A stretch of 64,000 nt of DNA from Streptomyces griseoruber (GTDB lineage: Bacteria; Actinomycetota; Actinomycetes; Streptomycetales; Streptomycetaceae). Positions 35,887 to 45,700 of the stretch are shown piece after piece (within the stretch, counting starts at the first letter, position 1; each line of letters begins with the position of its first letter). The notes under the pieces were generated by a model, which saw only the letters and a program-made list of their open reading frames with translations, did no database searches and was not told the origin of the DNA. Made by a program: the position numbers and the translations under genes. Location: the NCBI RefSeq assembly GCF_001514205.1, contig NZ_KQ948782.1, positions 62,001-126,000 on the forward strand, in the 5' to 3' direction.

Positions 35887-37506
35887 GTGAGTCGAACGCA
35901 CACGCGACGCGACGAGAGCGCGCTCGGTGCCGGGCGCGCGGCCTCCCAGCCGCTGGCGCTCGCCGCCATGATGTTCGCGGTCGCCATGACCTTCATCGAT
36001 CAGACGATCGTGTCGATCGCGGCGCCGGACATCGTCTCCGAACTCGGACTGTCCAGCTCCGGCATGCAGTGGGTGGTCAACGCCTATCTGCTGGCCCTGG
36101 CCGCGTTCTTCGCCCTCGGCGGCCGCCTCGCCGATCTGTGGGGCCCGCGCCGCGTGGTCGTCGCGGGCACGCTGATCTTCGTGATCTCCTCGGTGCTGTG
36201 CGGCTGCGTCCCCACCGGGGACTACGCGCTGACCTGGCTGATCGTCTTCCGGGCGACCCAGGGACTGGGGGCCGCGCTGCTCTTCCCGGCCGCGCTCGCC
36301 GTCGTCGTCGCGGTGTTCCCCGTCGAGCGGCGGGGGCGGGCCCTCGCCCTGTTCTTCGGCATCACCGGTGCCCTCACCGCGCTCGGCCCGCTGCTCGGCG
36401 GCTGGCTGACCGACTGGACCTGGCGGGCGATCTTCTGGGTCAACGTCCCCGTCGCGCTCGTCGCACTGATCCTCACCGCGCTCGCCCGGATCTCCGACCG
36501 GCGCCGCGACGAGCCGCTCGACGTCCGGGGCGCGCTGCTCATCGCCGTCGGCATGGGCGTGAGCGTCCTCGGTTTCCAGCAGGCCTCGGTCTGGGGCTGG
36601 GACAGCGCCGCGACCTGGGCCTGCATCGTGGGCGGCCTCGCCGTCCTGTACGTCTTCCGCCGCCTCGAACCACGCACTCGCCACCCGCTGGTCGACCTCG
36701 CGGTCTTCCGCGACCGCGCCTTCACCGTGGACACGCTGGTGCTGTTCTTCGCCATGCTGGCGTTCGTCCCGGTCTTCTTCTTCGCATCCGTGTACGCCCA
36801 GGTCTCCCTCAGCGCCTCGCCGAACCAGGCCGCCCTGTATCTGCTGTACTTCTTCGTCGGGTTCGCCGTCGCCTCCCAGTGGGGCGGCCGCATCCTCGAC
36901 AAGCGGGGCGCCCGCCCGGCGATGAAGACCGGCTGCGTGGTCGGCGCCGTCGGCTTCGCGCTGTGGGCCGGCAAACTCACCGACCTGTCCATGCACGACC
37001 AGTGGCCCTACGCCGCCCTGGCCGGCGCGGGCATCGGCTTCATCCTCGCCCCGGCCTCCACGGACGCCGTCAACCGCGCGATCGACGCCTCCTACGGCGA
37101 GGTCACCGGCATCACCCAGACCGTCCGCAACTACGCGGCCAGCGTCGGCCTGGCCGTCTACGGCACCATGCTGACCCACTCCATGAACGACCACGTCGTG
37201 GACACCCTCGAGACACGCGGGGTGCCGTCCGACACGGCGCACTCCGTGGCTCGGGACGTGACCCAGGCGATCACCGGCAACGGCGACGCGCGCACCCCCA
37301 CCGGCACCGGGCCGGTCGCGACCACCATGCGGGACGCCATGTCCGCGATCCGTATGGACTTCGCGGAAGCGAACCAATGGGTCTTCTACGGCATGGCCGT
37401 CGCCCTCGCCATCGGCTTCCTCTGCGCCCTACGCCACCCGGGCGACCACGGAGGCCGAACCATCCCGGAGACCGCCACCCCGCCGCCCTCGCTCCCGCAG
37501 GGTTGA
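35887..37506 (+). CDS. DHA2-family (EmrB/QacA) MFS exporter, 14 TM
   Basis: The 539-residue protein has 14 predicted helices and the DHA2 motifs: FIDQTIVSIAAPDIVSELG in TM1, GGRLADLWGPRRVV (motif A), RATQGLGAALLFPAALAVV (motif B), and GALTALGPLLGGWLTDWTWRAIFWVNVPV (motif C). These proteins export drugs or natural products with protons. GTG at 35887 has no good ribosome site. It is divergent from the 1718-residue protein; the 172-bp gap must hold both promoters. The last residues (PPPSLPQG and the TGA) are encoded by the first unit of the downstream tandem-repeat array, which shows the array invaded or grew out of the 3' end of this gene. Confidence 0.9.
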   Translation: MSRTHTRRDESALGAGRAASQPLALAAMMFAVAMTFIDQTIVSIAAPDIVSELGLSSSGMQWVVNAYLLALAAFFALGGRLADLWGPRRVVVAGTLIFVISSVLCGCVPTGDYALTWLIVFRATQGLGAALLFPAALAVVVAVFPVERRGRALALFFGITGALTALGPLLGGWLTDWTWRAIFWVNVPVALVALILTALARISDRRRDEPLDVRGALLIAVGMGVSVLGFQQASVWGWDSAATWACIVGGLAVLYVFRRLEPRTRHPLVDLAVFRDRAFTVDTLVLFFAMLAFVPVFFFASVYAQVSLSASPNQAALYLLYFFVGFAVASQWGGRILDKRGARPAMKTGCVVGAVGFALWAGKLTDLSMHDQWPYAALAGAGIGFILAPASTDAVNRAIDASYGEVTGITQTVRNYAASVGLAVYGTMLTHSMNDHVVDTLETRGVPSDTAHSVARDVTQAITGNGDARTPTGTGPVATTMRDAMSAIRMDFAEANQWVFYGMAVALAIGFLCALRHPGDHGGRTIPETATPPPSLPQG

Positions 37507-37999
37507 GCGCGGAGTCGGGCCCTCGTCCGGGACCCCGTGCTGCCCCGCCCTCGCCCCCGCAGGGCTGAGCGCGGCTCGGGATCCGGCACCGCGCCGCCCT
37601 CGGCTCCGCAGGGGGGAGCGTGGGGGTGGGCTCTCGTCCGGGACCCCGTGCCGCCCCGCCCTCGCCCCCGCAGGGCTGAGCGCGGCTCGGGATCCGGCAC
37701 CGCGCCGCCCTCGGCTCCGCAGGGGGAGCGTGGGAGCCCTCGTCCGGGATTTGGTACTGCGCCGTTCTCGCTCCCGCAGGGTTGAGCGTGGCGGTGGGCC
37801 CCCGTCTGGGACCGGGTACCGCCCCGCCCTGGCCCCGCAGGGGTGACCGCGGCGGTCGGCGGCCGTCCGGGACTGGCATCGCGTCGATTTCGGCCCCCCG
37901 CAGGAGTGACCGAGGCGGCCGTCCGGGACTGGCATCGCGTCGGCTTGCCCCCCAGAGCCGATCACAGCGGTGGGCCCCCGTTCGGGACAGGCATGCGTG
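37472..37999. repeat. Degenerate tandem-repeat array after the DHA2 exporter
   Basis: About ten units of 44-62 bp fill the gap between the exporter and the ROK gene. Each ends in a core like CCGCCCTCGGCTCCGCAGGG followed by TGAGCG, and most contain GTCCGGGA. A higher-order 111-bp duplication is visible: 37503-37613 and 37614-37724. Within it the 49-bp units 37565-37613 and 37676-37724 are identical. Units decay towards the right. The exporter stop lies in the first units. There are no spacers of unique sequence, so it is not a CRISPR array. No gene is supported here. Confidence 0.85.
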
Positions 38000-38033
38000 A
38001 GCTTCTGTGCCACCCCCGCTCCGGCGGGTGCCC

Positions 38034-39305
38034 TCAGCCCGCCCCGTCCGTGAGCATTCGCCAGCCCGGTGCGTAGTTCCCGTGCAGGACCAGTGAGGCC
38101 GCCCCGATCGCCCCCACCGTGTCGCCGATGACGCTCTGCTCGATCACCACGGGGCGGATGGAGCGGGCCACCGAGGTGCGGTTGACGGCGCTGTCGATCT
38201 CCTCCAGCAGGATCGGCTCGATGCCGCGCAGTGCCTCCCCGCCGAGGACGACCCGGCCGACGTCCAGCAGGCTGGCCGCACCGCGCGTGGCCTGCGCGAT
38301 CAGGCGAGCGGCGCGTCGTACGACGTCCTCGGCGTCGGGGTCACCGGCGCGGGCGGCCCGGCGCAGCGCCTTCCAGTCGTCGTGGAGGGAGGCGGCGGCA
38401 CCGGTCACCCCGATGCGGTCGGCGGCGACCGGGCCGTAGCGCCGCAGCAGGTCGTCGATGATCGCGGCCGGGCTGCAGTAGGGGCCGAGGCAGTCGGTGG
38501 CGCCGCAGTGGCAGACCCGGTCGCCGGGTTCGACGGGCATATGGCCGAACTCCCCGGCGTTGCCCGAATCCCCGTGCAGGACCGTGTTGTTGAGGACGAT
38601 CCCGGCGCCGATGCCGGTCCCCAGGTAGATGAACAGGAAGCTGCCGGCCCGCGCCTCGCCGCCGATCCAGCGCTCGCCTATCGCGGCGGCCGTCGCGTCG
38701 TTGTCCAGCGCGACGGGCAGACCGGTGGCCTTGGCGAACATCTCGACGAGCGGCACCCGGTCCCAGCCGGGAAGGTTCGGCGGCCTGACGACACAGCCCG
38801 AGGAGCCGTCGATCGGGCCGGGCGCGGCGATGCCCAGGCCGAGCAGCCGGGCCGGGTCCACCGCGGAGCGGACGATCAGGCGCTGCACCGCACGGGAGAC
38901 CCGGTCCACGACGTCGGCGGGGACGTCCGGCGCGGTGAGCCGCAGCCGGCGGCTGACGATCACCTCGCCCGCCAGGTTCACCAGCACGATCACGGCCGAG
39001 TCGGGATCGAGATGGACGCCGACCGCGTACGCGCCGTCCGGGCGGGGCGAGAGCAGCGTGCGGCGCTTGCCGCCGCTGGACGGGGCGTGCCCGGTCTCGG
39101 TGACCAGACCGGCGTCGAGCAGCTTGCGGACGACGTTCGACACGGTCTGGTTGGTCAGGCCGGTGAGCGCGGCCAGCTCGACACGGCTGACCGCGCCGCG
39201 TGTGCGGATGGCGTCCAGCACCACGGCCTGGTTGTAGCCGCCCACCCGCGGCAGATTCGTGCCGCCGAGCCTCGTCACCTGTCCATCACCTGACCCCCGC
39301 CTCAT
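38034..39305 (-). CDS. ROK-family transcriptional repressor of the alpha-mannoside cluster
   Basis: The 423-residue protein has an N-terminal winged helix (YNQAVVLDAIRTRGAVSRVELAALTGLTNQTVSNVVRKLLDAGLV) and a C-terminal ROK sugar-kinase-like domain. That domain contains LGIAAPGPIDG, LDNDATAAAIGERWIG, YLGTGIGAGIVLN, GEFGHMPVEPG with the sugar-contacting Glu and His, and the zinc site CHCGATDCLGPYC. ROK repressors let go of DNA when a sugar or sugar phosphate binds. It is divergent from the ABC/GH38 operon, with a palindrome inside that operon's promoter. ATG 39305 is chosen; GTG 39311 is just upstream. It ends at the repeat array. Confidence 0.92.
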   Translation of the reverse strand: MRRGSGDGQVTRLGGTNLPRVGGYNQAVVLDAIRTRGAVSRVELAALTGLTNQTVSNVVRKLLDAGLVTETGHAPSSGGKRRTLLSPRPDGAYAVGVHLDPDSAVIVLVNLAGEVIVSRRLRLTAPDVPADVVDRVSRAVQRLIVRSAVDPARLLGLGIAAPGPIDGSSGCVVRPPNLPGWDRVPLVEMFAKATGLPVALDNDATAAAIGERWIGGEARAGSFLFIYLGTGIGAGIVLNNTVLHGDSGNAGEFGHMPVEPGDRVCHCGATDCLGPYCSPAAIIDDLLRRYGPVAADRIGVTGAAASLHDDWKALRRAARAGDPDAEDVVRRAARLIAQATRGAASLLDVGRVVLGGEALRGIEPILLEEIDSAVNRTSVARSIRPVVIEQSVIGDTVGAIGAASLVLHGNYAPGWRMLTDGAG

Positions 39306-39371
39306 GTCCACATCGCGACGTTCCCGCCATCACATCACGCCGCACGGCCGGAAGTTTACATGCCGGAAGCG

Positions 39372-39400
39372 TTGACTTAATCCATCCATTGGATTTAGCT
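39372..39400 (+). promoter_or_regulatory. Promoter with embedded inverted repeat for the alpha-mannoside operon
   Basis: TTGACT (39372-39377), a 17-bp spacer and TTAGCT (39395-39400) fit a housekeeping sigma promoter reading right. The spacer is almost entirely an inverted repeat, AATCCATCCATTGGATT (39379-39395), so a bound repressor would block polymerase. The divergent ROK protein is the obvious candidate. The leader to the GTG at 39532 is about 125 nt. Confidence 0.6.
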
Positions 39401-39531
39401 GTCGCCCACCAAACCGGGTCGAACGGACCGGACGCGCAGGGTGACGCGAGGGAGGCGCCGCCCGCACCGAGCCGGCGCGTCCGCGTCCCGCGCGGCTTCC
39501 CACAGGTTTTTTCGTTCCGGAGGAAACCCCA

Positions 39532-40908
39532 GTGCGCTCGAAACTCGCCATCGTCACCGCCCTCACCGCCGCCACCGCGCTCACCGCGACCGCCTGCGGA
39601 TCGGGCTCCTCCGGGAGCTCCGGCAAAACCGTCAAGGTCGTCTACTGGCAGAACCTCAACAGCAGCAACAAGCTCCAGGCGAACTACCTCGCCTCGATGG
39701 TCAAGGAGTTCACCAAGGCCAACCCCGGCACCACGGTGAAGCTCGTCCCCGTCACCGCTTCCGAGAACGACTACTACACCAAGATCCAGCTCATGATGCG
39801 GTCCCCCTCGACCGCCCCCGACCTGGTCTACGAGGACACCGCGCTGATCAACTCCGACATCGCGGGCGGCTACCTCAAGCCCCTCGACGCCTACACCGCG
39901 AAGTGGGCCGACTGGTCGCAGTACGCCACCGCCGCCAAGGGCGCGGTCACCGGCGCCTCCGACGGCAAGGTGTACGGCGTCCCGGACAACACCGACACCC
40001 GCGGGATCTGGTACAACAAGACGCTCCTCGCCAAGGCCGGGATCTCCGTGCCCTGGCAGCCCAAGACCTGGGACGACGTCCTCGCCGCCGCCAGAAAGAT
40101 CAAGGCGAAGCTGCCCGGCGTCACCCCCATGAACATCTACACCGGCACCGCCGGCGGCGAGGCCTCCTCCATGCAGGGCTTCGAGATGCTCCTGTACGGC
40201 ACCCCGGCCGGCGACAAGTCCCTCTACGACGCGAGCCAGAAGAAGTGGGTCGTCGGGAGCCAGGGCTTCAAGGACGCGCTGGGGTTCGTCCACACCGTCT
40301 TCAGCGAGAAGCTCGGCCCGTCCGTGGACCAGGCCCTCGGCGCCAACTTCGGCACCACCGTCGGCACCGAGCTGATCCCCGAGGGCAAGCTCGCCATCGA
40401 CATCGACGGTTCCTGGATGCCCAACAACTGGGGCTCGACCAGCGCCAAGCCGTGGAGCGCGTGGGAGAGCACCATGGGCACGGCGGCCATGCCGACGCAG
40501 AACGGACAGGCGCCCGGGAAGACATCGATGTCAGGCGGCTGGGCCTGGTCGATCCCCGCGAAGGCGGGCAACGCCGACCTCGCCTGGAAGTTCCTGGAGT
40601 CCATCCAGACGAAGACCAACTCGGCGAAGTGGAACGCCCTCAACGCCACCATCGCCACCCGCACCGACGTCGCCACCGACGAGACGTACCTGAAGTCCGT
40701 CCCCACCAACGAGTTCTTCACCGCCCTCGTCGCCGACACCCACTACCGGCCGGGCCTGCCCACCTACAACCAGGTCTCCACCGCCATCCAGAAGGCCATG
40801 GAGTCCGTGACCACCGGCCAGGCCTCGGTCGACAAGGCCGCCGCCACCTACGACAGCGACGTGGCGGCCGCCGTGGGTGACGACAAGACGGCCAAGGGCA
40901 CCTCGTGA
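39532..40908 (+). CDS. ABC sugar-binding lipoprotein, alpha-mannoside operon
   Basis: The 458-residue protein has a lipoprotein signal (LAIVTALTAATALTATAC, lipid-modified Cys at about residue 22), a Ser/Gly linker, then the family 1 solute-binding fold: VKVVYWQNLNSSNKLQ, FTKANPGTTVKLVPV, DLVYEDTALINSDIAGGYLKPLD, and IDIDGSWMPNNWG near the ligand cleft. Trp-rich stretches (WMPNNWG, WAWSIP) favour oligosaccharides. It captures the sugar outside the cell and delivers it to the permeases. GTG at 39532 follows GGAGGAAA. The next gene overlaps the stop by 4 bp (GTGA). The GH38 gene at the end of the operon points to alpha-mannosides as ligand. Confidence 0.93.
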   Translation: MRSKLAIVTALTAATALTATACGSGSSGSSGKTVKVVYWQNLNSSNKLQANYLASMVKEFTKANPGTTVKLVPVTASENDYYTKIQLMMRSPSTAPDLVYEDTALINSDIAGGYLKPLDAYTAKWADWSQYATAAKGAVTGASDGKVYGVPDNTDTRGIWYNKTLLAKAGISVPWQPKTWDDVLAAARKIKAKLPGVTPMNIYTGTAGGEASSMQGFEMLLYGTPAGDKSLYDASQKKWVVGSQGFKDALGFVHTVFSEKLGPSVDQALGANFGTTVGTELIPEGKLAIDIDGSWMPNNWGSTSAKPWSAWESTMGTAAMPTQNGQAPGKTSMSGGWAWSIPAKAGNADLAWKFLESIQTKTNSAKWNALNATIATRTDVATDETYLKSVPTNEFFTALVADTHYRPGLPTYNQVSTAIQKAMESVTTGQASVDKAAATYDSDVAAAVGDDKTAKGTS

Positions 40909-41831
40909 CCGCACTCGCCCAAGCTCCCCGCGGGACCGACGGCCACCGCCGGTCCCGCGGGGTCCCCGTGCCCGTCCGCGGCCTCCTGCGGGGCCTGCCG
41001 CTGCTGCCGGCGGTGGTCCTGCTGGTCGTCTTCCTCGCCGGCCCGATCGCCTACTGCGTGTACTACGCCTTCACCGACATGCAGTTGACCGGTGCCTCCG
41101 GCACCCACTTCACCGGCCTCGACAACTTCACCCGCGCCTTCGGCGACTCCGACTTCCTCAACTCCGTACGCCTCACGCTGGTGTTCGTGATCGGCTCCGC
41201 GGTCGTCGGACAGAACACCCTGGGACTGGCCCTGGCCGTCCTGATGGAGAAGGCGTCCAAGCCGGTCCGCTCGCTCACCAACGGCGTGGTCATCGCCGCC
41301 TGGGTACTGCCCGAGGTCGTCGCCGGCTACCTGATGTACGCCTTCTTCTACGACCAGGGATCCCTCAACTCGCTCCTGGCGGCCCTGCACCTGCCGCGGC
41401 AGAACTGGCTCTACACCCTGCCGATCCTCGCGGTCTGCCTGGCCAACGTCTGGCGCGGCACCGCCTTCTCGATGATGGTCTTCTCCGCCGCCCTCAACGA
41501 CGTGCCGAGAGAACTCGTCGAGGCCGCCGAGATGGACGGCGCGGGCCCCTGGCAGCGGCTGTGGCGGGTCACCCTGCCGGTCATCCGCCGGTCGATCCTG
41601 ACCAACCTGATGCTGATCACGCTCCAGACGCTCTCCGTCTTCGGCCTGATCTACACCATGACCCGCGGCGGCCCCGGCAACAAGAGCGAGACCCTTCCCG
41701 TGTTCATGTACCAACAGGCGTTCCAGAACAGCCTCATCGGATACGGCACCGCCATCGCGCTCGTGCTGCTGGTGGTCGGCGCCCTGTTCTCCGCCGTGTA
41801 CATCCGGCTGCTCCGACTGGAGGACGAGTGA
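40905..41831 (+). CDS. ABC sugar transporter permease 1 (MalF type)
   Basis: The 308-residue protein has an Arg-rich cytoplasmic leader, six predicted membrane helices beginning with LLPAVVLLVVFLAGPIAYCVYY, and the EAA loop ELVEAAEMDGAGPWQRLWRVTLP that docks with the ATPase. It is of MalF/UgpA type (CUT1 carbohydrate uptake). The start overlaps the binding-protein stop and its stop overlaps the next start, so the three are tightly coupled. No ATP-binding subunit is encoded in this operon; in Streptomyces the shared ATPase MsiK usually serves such CUT1 systems, which is the likely case here (inference). Confidence 0.93.
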   Translation: MTALAQAPRGTDGHRRSRGVPVPVRGLLRGLPLLPAVVLLVVFLAGPIAYCVYYAFTDMQLTGASGTHFTGLDNFTRAFGDSDFLNSVRLTLVFVIGSAVVGQNTLGLALAVLMEKASKPVRSLTNGVVIAAWVLPEVVAGYLMYAFFYDQGSLNSLLAALHLPRQNWLYTLPILAVCLANVWRGTAFSMMVFSAALNDVPRELVEAAEMDGAGPWQRLWRVTLPVIRRSILTNLMLITLQTLSVFGLIYTMTRGGPGNKSETLPVFMYQQAFQNSLIGYGTAIALVLLVVGALFSAVYIRLLRLEDE

Positions 41832-42727
41832 TGGCCGTCGCCGTCGAAACGCCCACCGGCTCCGCCCGCCGCGACCGGTCCGCCACCCGCCCCGCGTCCC
41901 CGCGACGCCGCTCCCGCCTCGGCCGGCTGGGGGTGAACCTCGTCCTGCTGGCGGTGTCGGTGACCTACGTCCTGCCCCTGCTGTGGATGGCCCTCGCCTC
42001 CGTCAGCAACCTCAACACCTTCCGGCTGAAGTGGCCGGACACCTTCACCCTCGACAACTTCGACGCGATCCTGAACGTCGACACCACCTACCGGCCGATG
42101 CTCAACAGCCTGCTCCTGTGCGGCTTCGGCACCCTGATCACCGTCGTCGTCTCGATCCTCGCGGCCTACCCGCTGTCCCGCTACCGCTCCCGGCTGCGCC
42201 GGCCGTTCCTCTACACGATCCTGTTCTCCACCGGACTGCCCATCACCGCCGTGATGATCCCGGTCTACAGCATGTTCGTGCAGGTGAACCTGATCGACTC
42301 GATGCCCGGCACGACCCTGTTCCTGGCCGCGTCCGCGCTGCCGTTCGGGATCTGGCTGATGAAGAACTTCATGGACGGCGTGCCGATCGTCCTGGAGGAG
42401 GCGGCGCGTATCGACGGCGCCAACGCGATGCAGGTGCTGTGGCGGGTCGTCCTGCCGCTGATGCGCCCCGGCGTCACCGTGGTCACCATCTTCACCTTCA
42501 TCGGCATGTGGGGGAACTTCTTCGTCCCCTTCATCCTGCTGCTGTCCCCGGAGAAACTCCCCGCGTCCGTCAGCGTGTTCACCTTCCTCAGCGCCCACGA
42601 CCAGACGCAGTACGGACAGCTCTCCGCCTTCTCGCTCCTCTACTCGCTGCCCGTCGTCATGCTCTACCTGCTGCTCTCCCGCAAGCTCGGCGGCGGCTTC
42701 GCCCTCGGCGGCGCCCTCAAGGGATGA
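41831..42727 (+). CDS. ABC sugar transporter permease 2 (MalG type)
   Basis: The 298-residue protein has a basic N-terminal tail and six helices starting with VNLVLLAVSVTYVLPLLWMAL, with the periplasmic loop NTFRLKWPDTFTLDNFDAIL typical of MalG partners. The EAA loop is VLEEAARIDGANAMQVLWRVVLPLMRPG. It pairs with permease 1 to form the channel. The ATG lies inside TGATG with the upstream stop. Thirty-six bases separate it from the GH38 gene, so all four genes form one operon under the promoter at 39372-39400. Confidence 0.93.
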   Translation: MAVAVETPTGSARRDRSATRPASPRRRSRLGRLGVNLVLLAVSVTYVLPLLWMALASVSNLNTFRLKWPDTFTLDNFDAILNVDTTYRPMLNSLLLCGFGTLITVVVSILAAYPLSRYRSRLRRPFLYTILFSTGLPITAVMIPVYSMFVQVNLIDSMPGTTLFLAASALPFGIWLMKNFMDGVPIVLEEAARIDGANAMQVLWRVVLPLMRPGVTVVTIFTFIGMWGNFFVPFILLLSPEKLPASVSVFTFLSAHDQTQYGQLSAFSLLYSLPVVMLYLLLSRKLGGGFALGGALKG

Positions 42728-42763
42728 GCACCCCTCCCACGACCCCCCACGGAGAAGACAGCC

Positions 42764-45700
42764 ATGCACAACGACCGTGAACTCACCGAGCAGCGACTGC
42801 GCCGGGTGCTCGACGAGCGCATACGGCCCGCCGTCCACGCCCGCTCGGTCCCGCTGCGCATCGAGGTCTGGGACGTTCCCGGCGAACCCGTGCCCGTGCG
42901 CGAGGGCCTGACCGCCCCCTACCGCCCCGCCCGCACGGGCGACCGGTGGGGGCCGGCCTGGACGACCAGCTGGTTCAAGGTGAGTGGCACGATCCCCGCC
43001 GACTGGGCCGGACTCCCCGTCGAGGCCGTCCTCGACCTCGGCTTCGCCACCCACTCGGCCGGCTTCTCCGCCGAAGGGCTCGTCTACCGCGCCGACGGCA
43101 CCGCCGTGAAGGCCCTCAACCCCCGCAACACCTGGCTGCCGGTGACCGGATCCGCCGCCGGGGGAGAGGAGTTCACGGCGTACATCGAGGCCGCCGCCAA
43201 CCCGGTCGTGATGCACACCGCGCCCGGCGAACTCACCTTCGGCCCGACCTCGGTGGGCGGCCGCGCCCCCTGGCTCGGCGACCCGGCCGCCGACCCGGGC
43301 GAACCCCTGTACCGGCTGCGGCGGCTGGACCTCGCGGTCGTCGACCGGCCGGTGTACGAACTCGTCCAGGACCTCGACGTCCTCGACCAGCTCATGCGGG
43401 AACTCTCCCCCGACTCGCCGCGCCGCTGGCAGCTCCTGCGCGCCGCCGAACAGGCCCTGGACGCCGTCGACCTCCAGGACGTCGGCGGCAGCGCGGCAGC
43501 CGCCCGCGCCGCCCTGGCCCCCGCCCTCGCGGCCCCGGCGCACGCCAGCGCCCACCGCGTCTCCGCCGTCGGACACGCCCACATCGACACCGCCTGGCTC
43601 TGGCCGCTGCGCGAGACCGTCCGCAAGGTCGCCCGCACCGTCTCCAACGTCACCCAGCTCATGGACGACCACCCGGAGTTCAAGTTCGTCATGTCCCAGG
43701 CACAGCAGCTCGCCTGGCTCAAGGAACACCGCCCCGAGGTCTACGCCCGCGCCCAGGAGAAGGCGAAGACCGGGCAGTTCCTGCCCACCGGCAGCCTCTG
43801 GGTCGAACCCGACACCAACATCAGCGGCGGCGAGGCCCTGGTCCGCCAGTTCGTCCACGGAAAGCGGTTCTTCCTGGAGGAGTTCGGCGTCGAGACCGAG
43901 GAGATGTGGCTGCCCGACACCTTCGGTTACAACGCCGCCCTGCCGCAGCTGATGAAGCTCGCCGGGGTGCGCTGGTTCCTCACCCAGAAGATCTCCTGGA
44001 ACACCACCAACAAGTTCCCCCACCACACCTTCTGGTGGGAGGGCATCGACGGCACCCGGATCTTCAGCCACTTCCCGCCCGTCGACAGCTACAACGGCGA
44101 ACTCTCCGGCGCCGAAGTCGCCCACAGCGTCAGGAACTTCCAGGACAAGGCCGGCAGCAACAGCTCCCTCATCCCCTTCGGCTACGGCGACGGGGGCGGC
44201 GGCCCCACCCGCGAGATGCTCTCCCGCGCCGCCCGGATGGAGGACCTGGAGGGCTCCGCCCGCATCGCGGTCGAGGGCCCCGCCGACTTCTTCCCCCGCG
44301 CCCACGCCGAGTACGAGGCGGCCGGCGGCGCCCCCGTCTGGTCCGGTGAGCTGTACCTCGAATTCCACCGCGGCACCCTCACCAGCCAGCTCGCCACCAA
44401 GCAGGGCAACCGGCGCAGCGAACACCTCCTGCGCGAGGCCGAGTTGTGGGCCGCGACCGCCGCCGTACGGCACGCGCACCCCTATCCGTACGACGCCCTG
44501 GACCGCCTGTGGAAGACGGTCCTGCTCCACCAGTTCCACGACATCCTCCCCGGGACCTCCATCGCCTGGGTGCACCGGGAGGCAGAGGAGACCTACGCGG
44601 CCGTCGCCCGGGAACTGGAGGACCTGATCGACGCGGCCCAGGGGAGCCTCGCGGACGACGGCGAAGGCACCCTGGTCTTCAACGCCGCCCCGCACGCCCG
44701 TGCCGGCATCGCCGCCTTCGGTGCCGCGCCCCGCACCGACGACCCCGCCGCCCCGGTGCGCCCGCGCGCCACCGACGACGGCTTCGTCCTCGACAACGGG
44801 CTCGTCCGGGTCACCGTCGACCACCACGGCCTGATCACCTCGGCCCACGACCTCACCGCCGACCGCGAGGCCCTCGCCCCCGGCGCCCGCGCCAACCTCC
44901 TCCAGCTCCACCAGGACTTCCCCAACCAGTGGGACGCCTGGGACATCGACGCCTTCTACCGCACCTCCGTACGCGACCTCACCGAGGCCGACTCGGTCAC
45001 CGCCACCGAGGACGGCGCCGTACGCGTCGTCCGGTCCTTCGGCGCGTCCCGCATCGAGCAGACCCTCACCCTCCCCGCCGGGTCCCGGCGCCTGCTCGTG
45101 GACACGGTCGTCGACTGGCACGAGCGCGAGAAGCTCCTCAAGGCCGCCTTCCCGCTGGACGTGCGGGCCGCGCACTCCACCGCCGAGATCCCCTTCGGCC
45201 ACGTCGAACGCCCCACCCACACCAACACCAGCTGGGACGCCGCCAAGTTCGAGGTCTGCGCCCACCGCTTCCTCCACGTCGGCGAACGCGACTGGGGCGC
45301 CGCGCTCGTCAACGACTCCACCTACGGCCACGACATCACCCGTGACGTCCGCCCTGACGGCGGCACCACCACCACGGTCCGCCTCTCCCTGCTGCGGTCC
45401 GCCCGCTTCCCCGACCCCGACCAGGACCAGGGCGTGCACCGGCTGCGCTACGCCCTGCTGATCGGCGCGGACCTCGCCGACGCCGTCCGTGAGGGCTACC
45501 ACCTCAACCTCCCCGAACGCACCCGGACCGGCCGCACCCCGGTCGCCCCCCTCGTCACCGTCGACCACCCGGGCGTGGTCGTCGAGGCCGTGAAACTCGC
45601 CGACGACCGCAGCGGAGACGTCGTCGTCCGCCTCTTCGAGGCCCACGGCGTCCGCGCCCGCGCCACCCTCACCCCCGGCTTCCCCCTCGTCTCCGCCGAG

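Noticed and set aside
29760..37568. 2602-codon open frame on the plus strand opposite the GCS2 and giant genes
   Set aside because: It is an antisense shadow of strongly GC3-biased genes; composition is Arg/Gly/Pro-rich without domains, and the minus-strand genes explain the bias.
37537..37785. Small ORF encoded by the repeat array (PPSAPQG repeats)
   Set aside because: Its reading frame is a by-product of the repeat units; no ribosome site and unit lengths do not preserve the frame.
37472..37999. CRISPR array
   Set aside because: Units are contiguous and degenerate with no unique spacers, and no cas gene is near.
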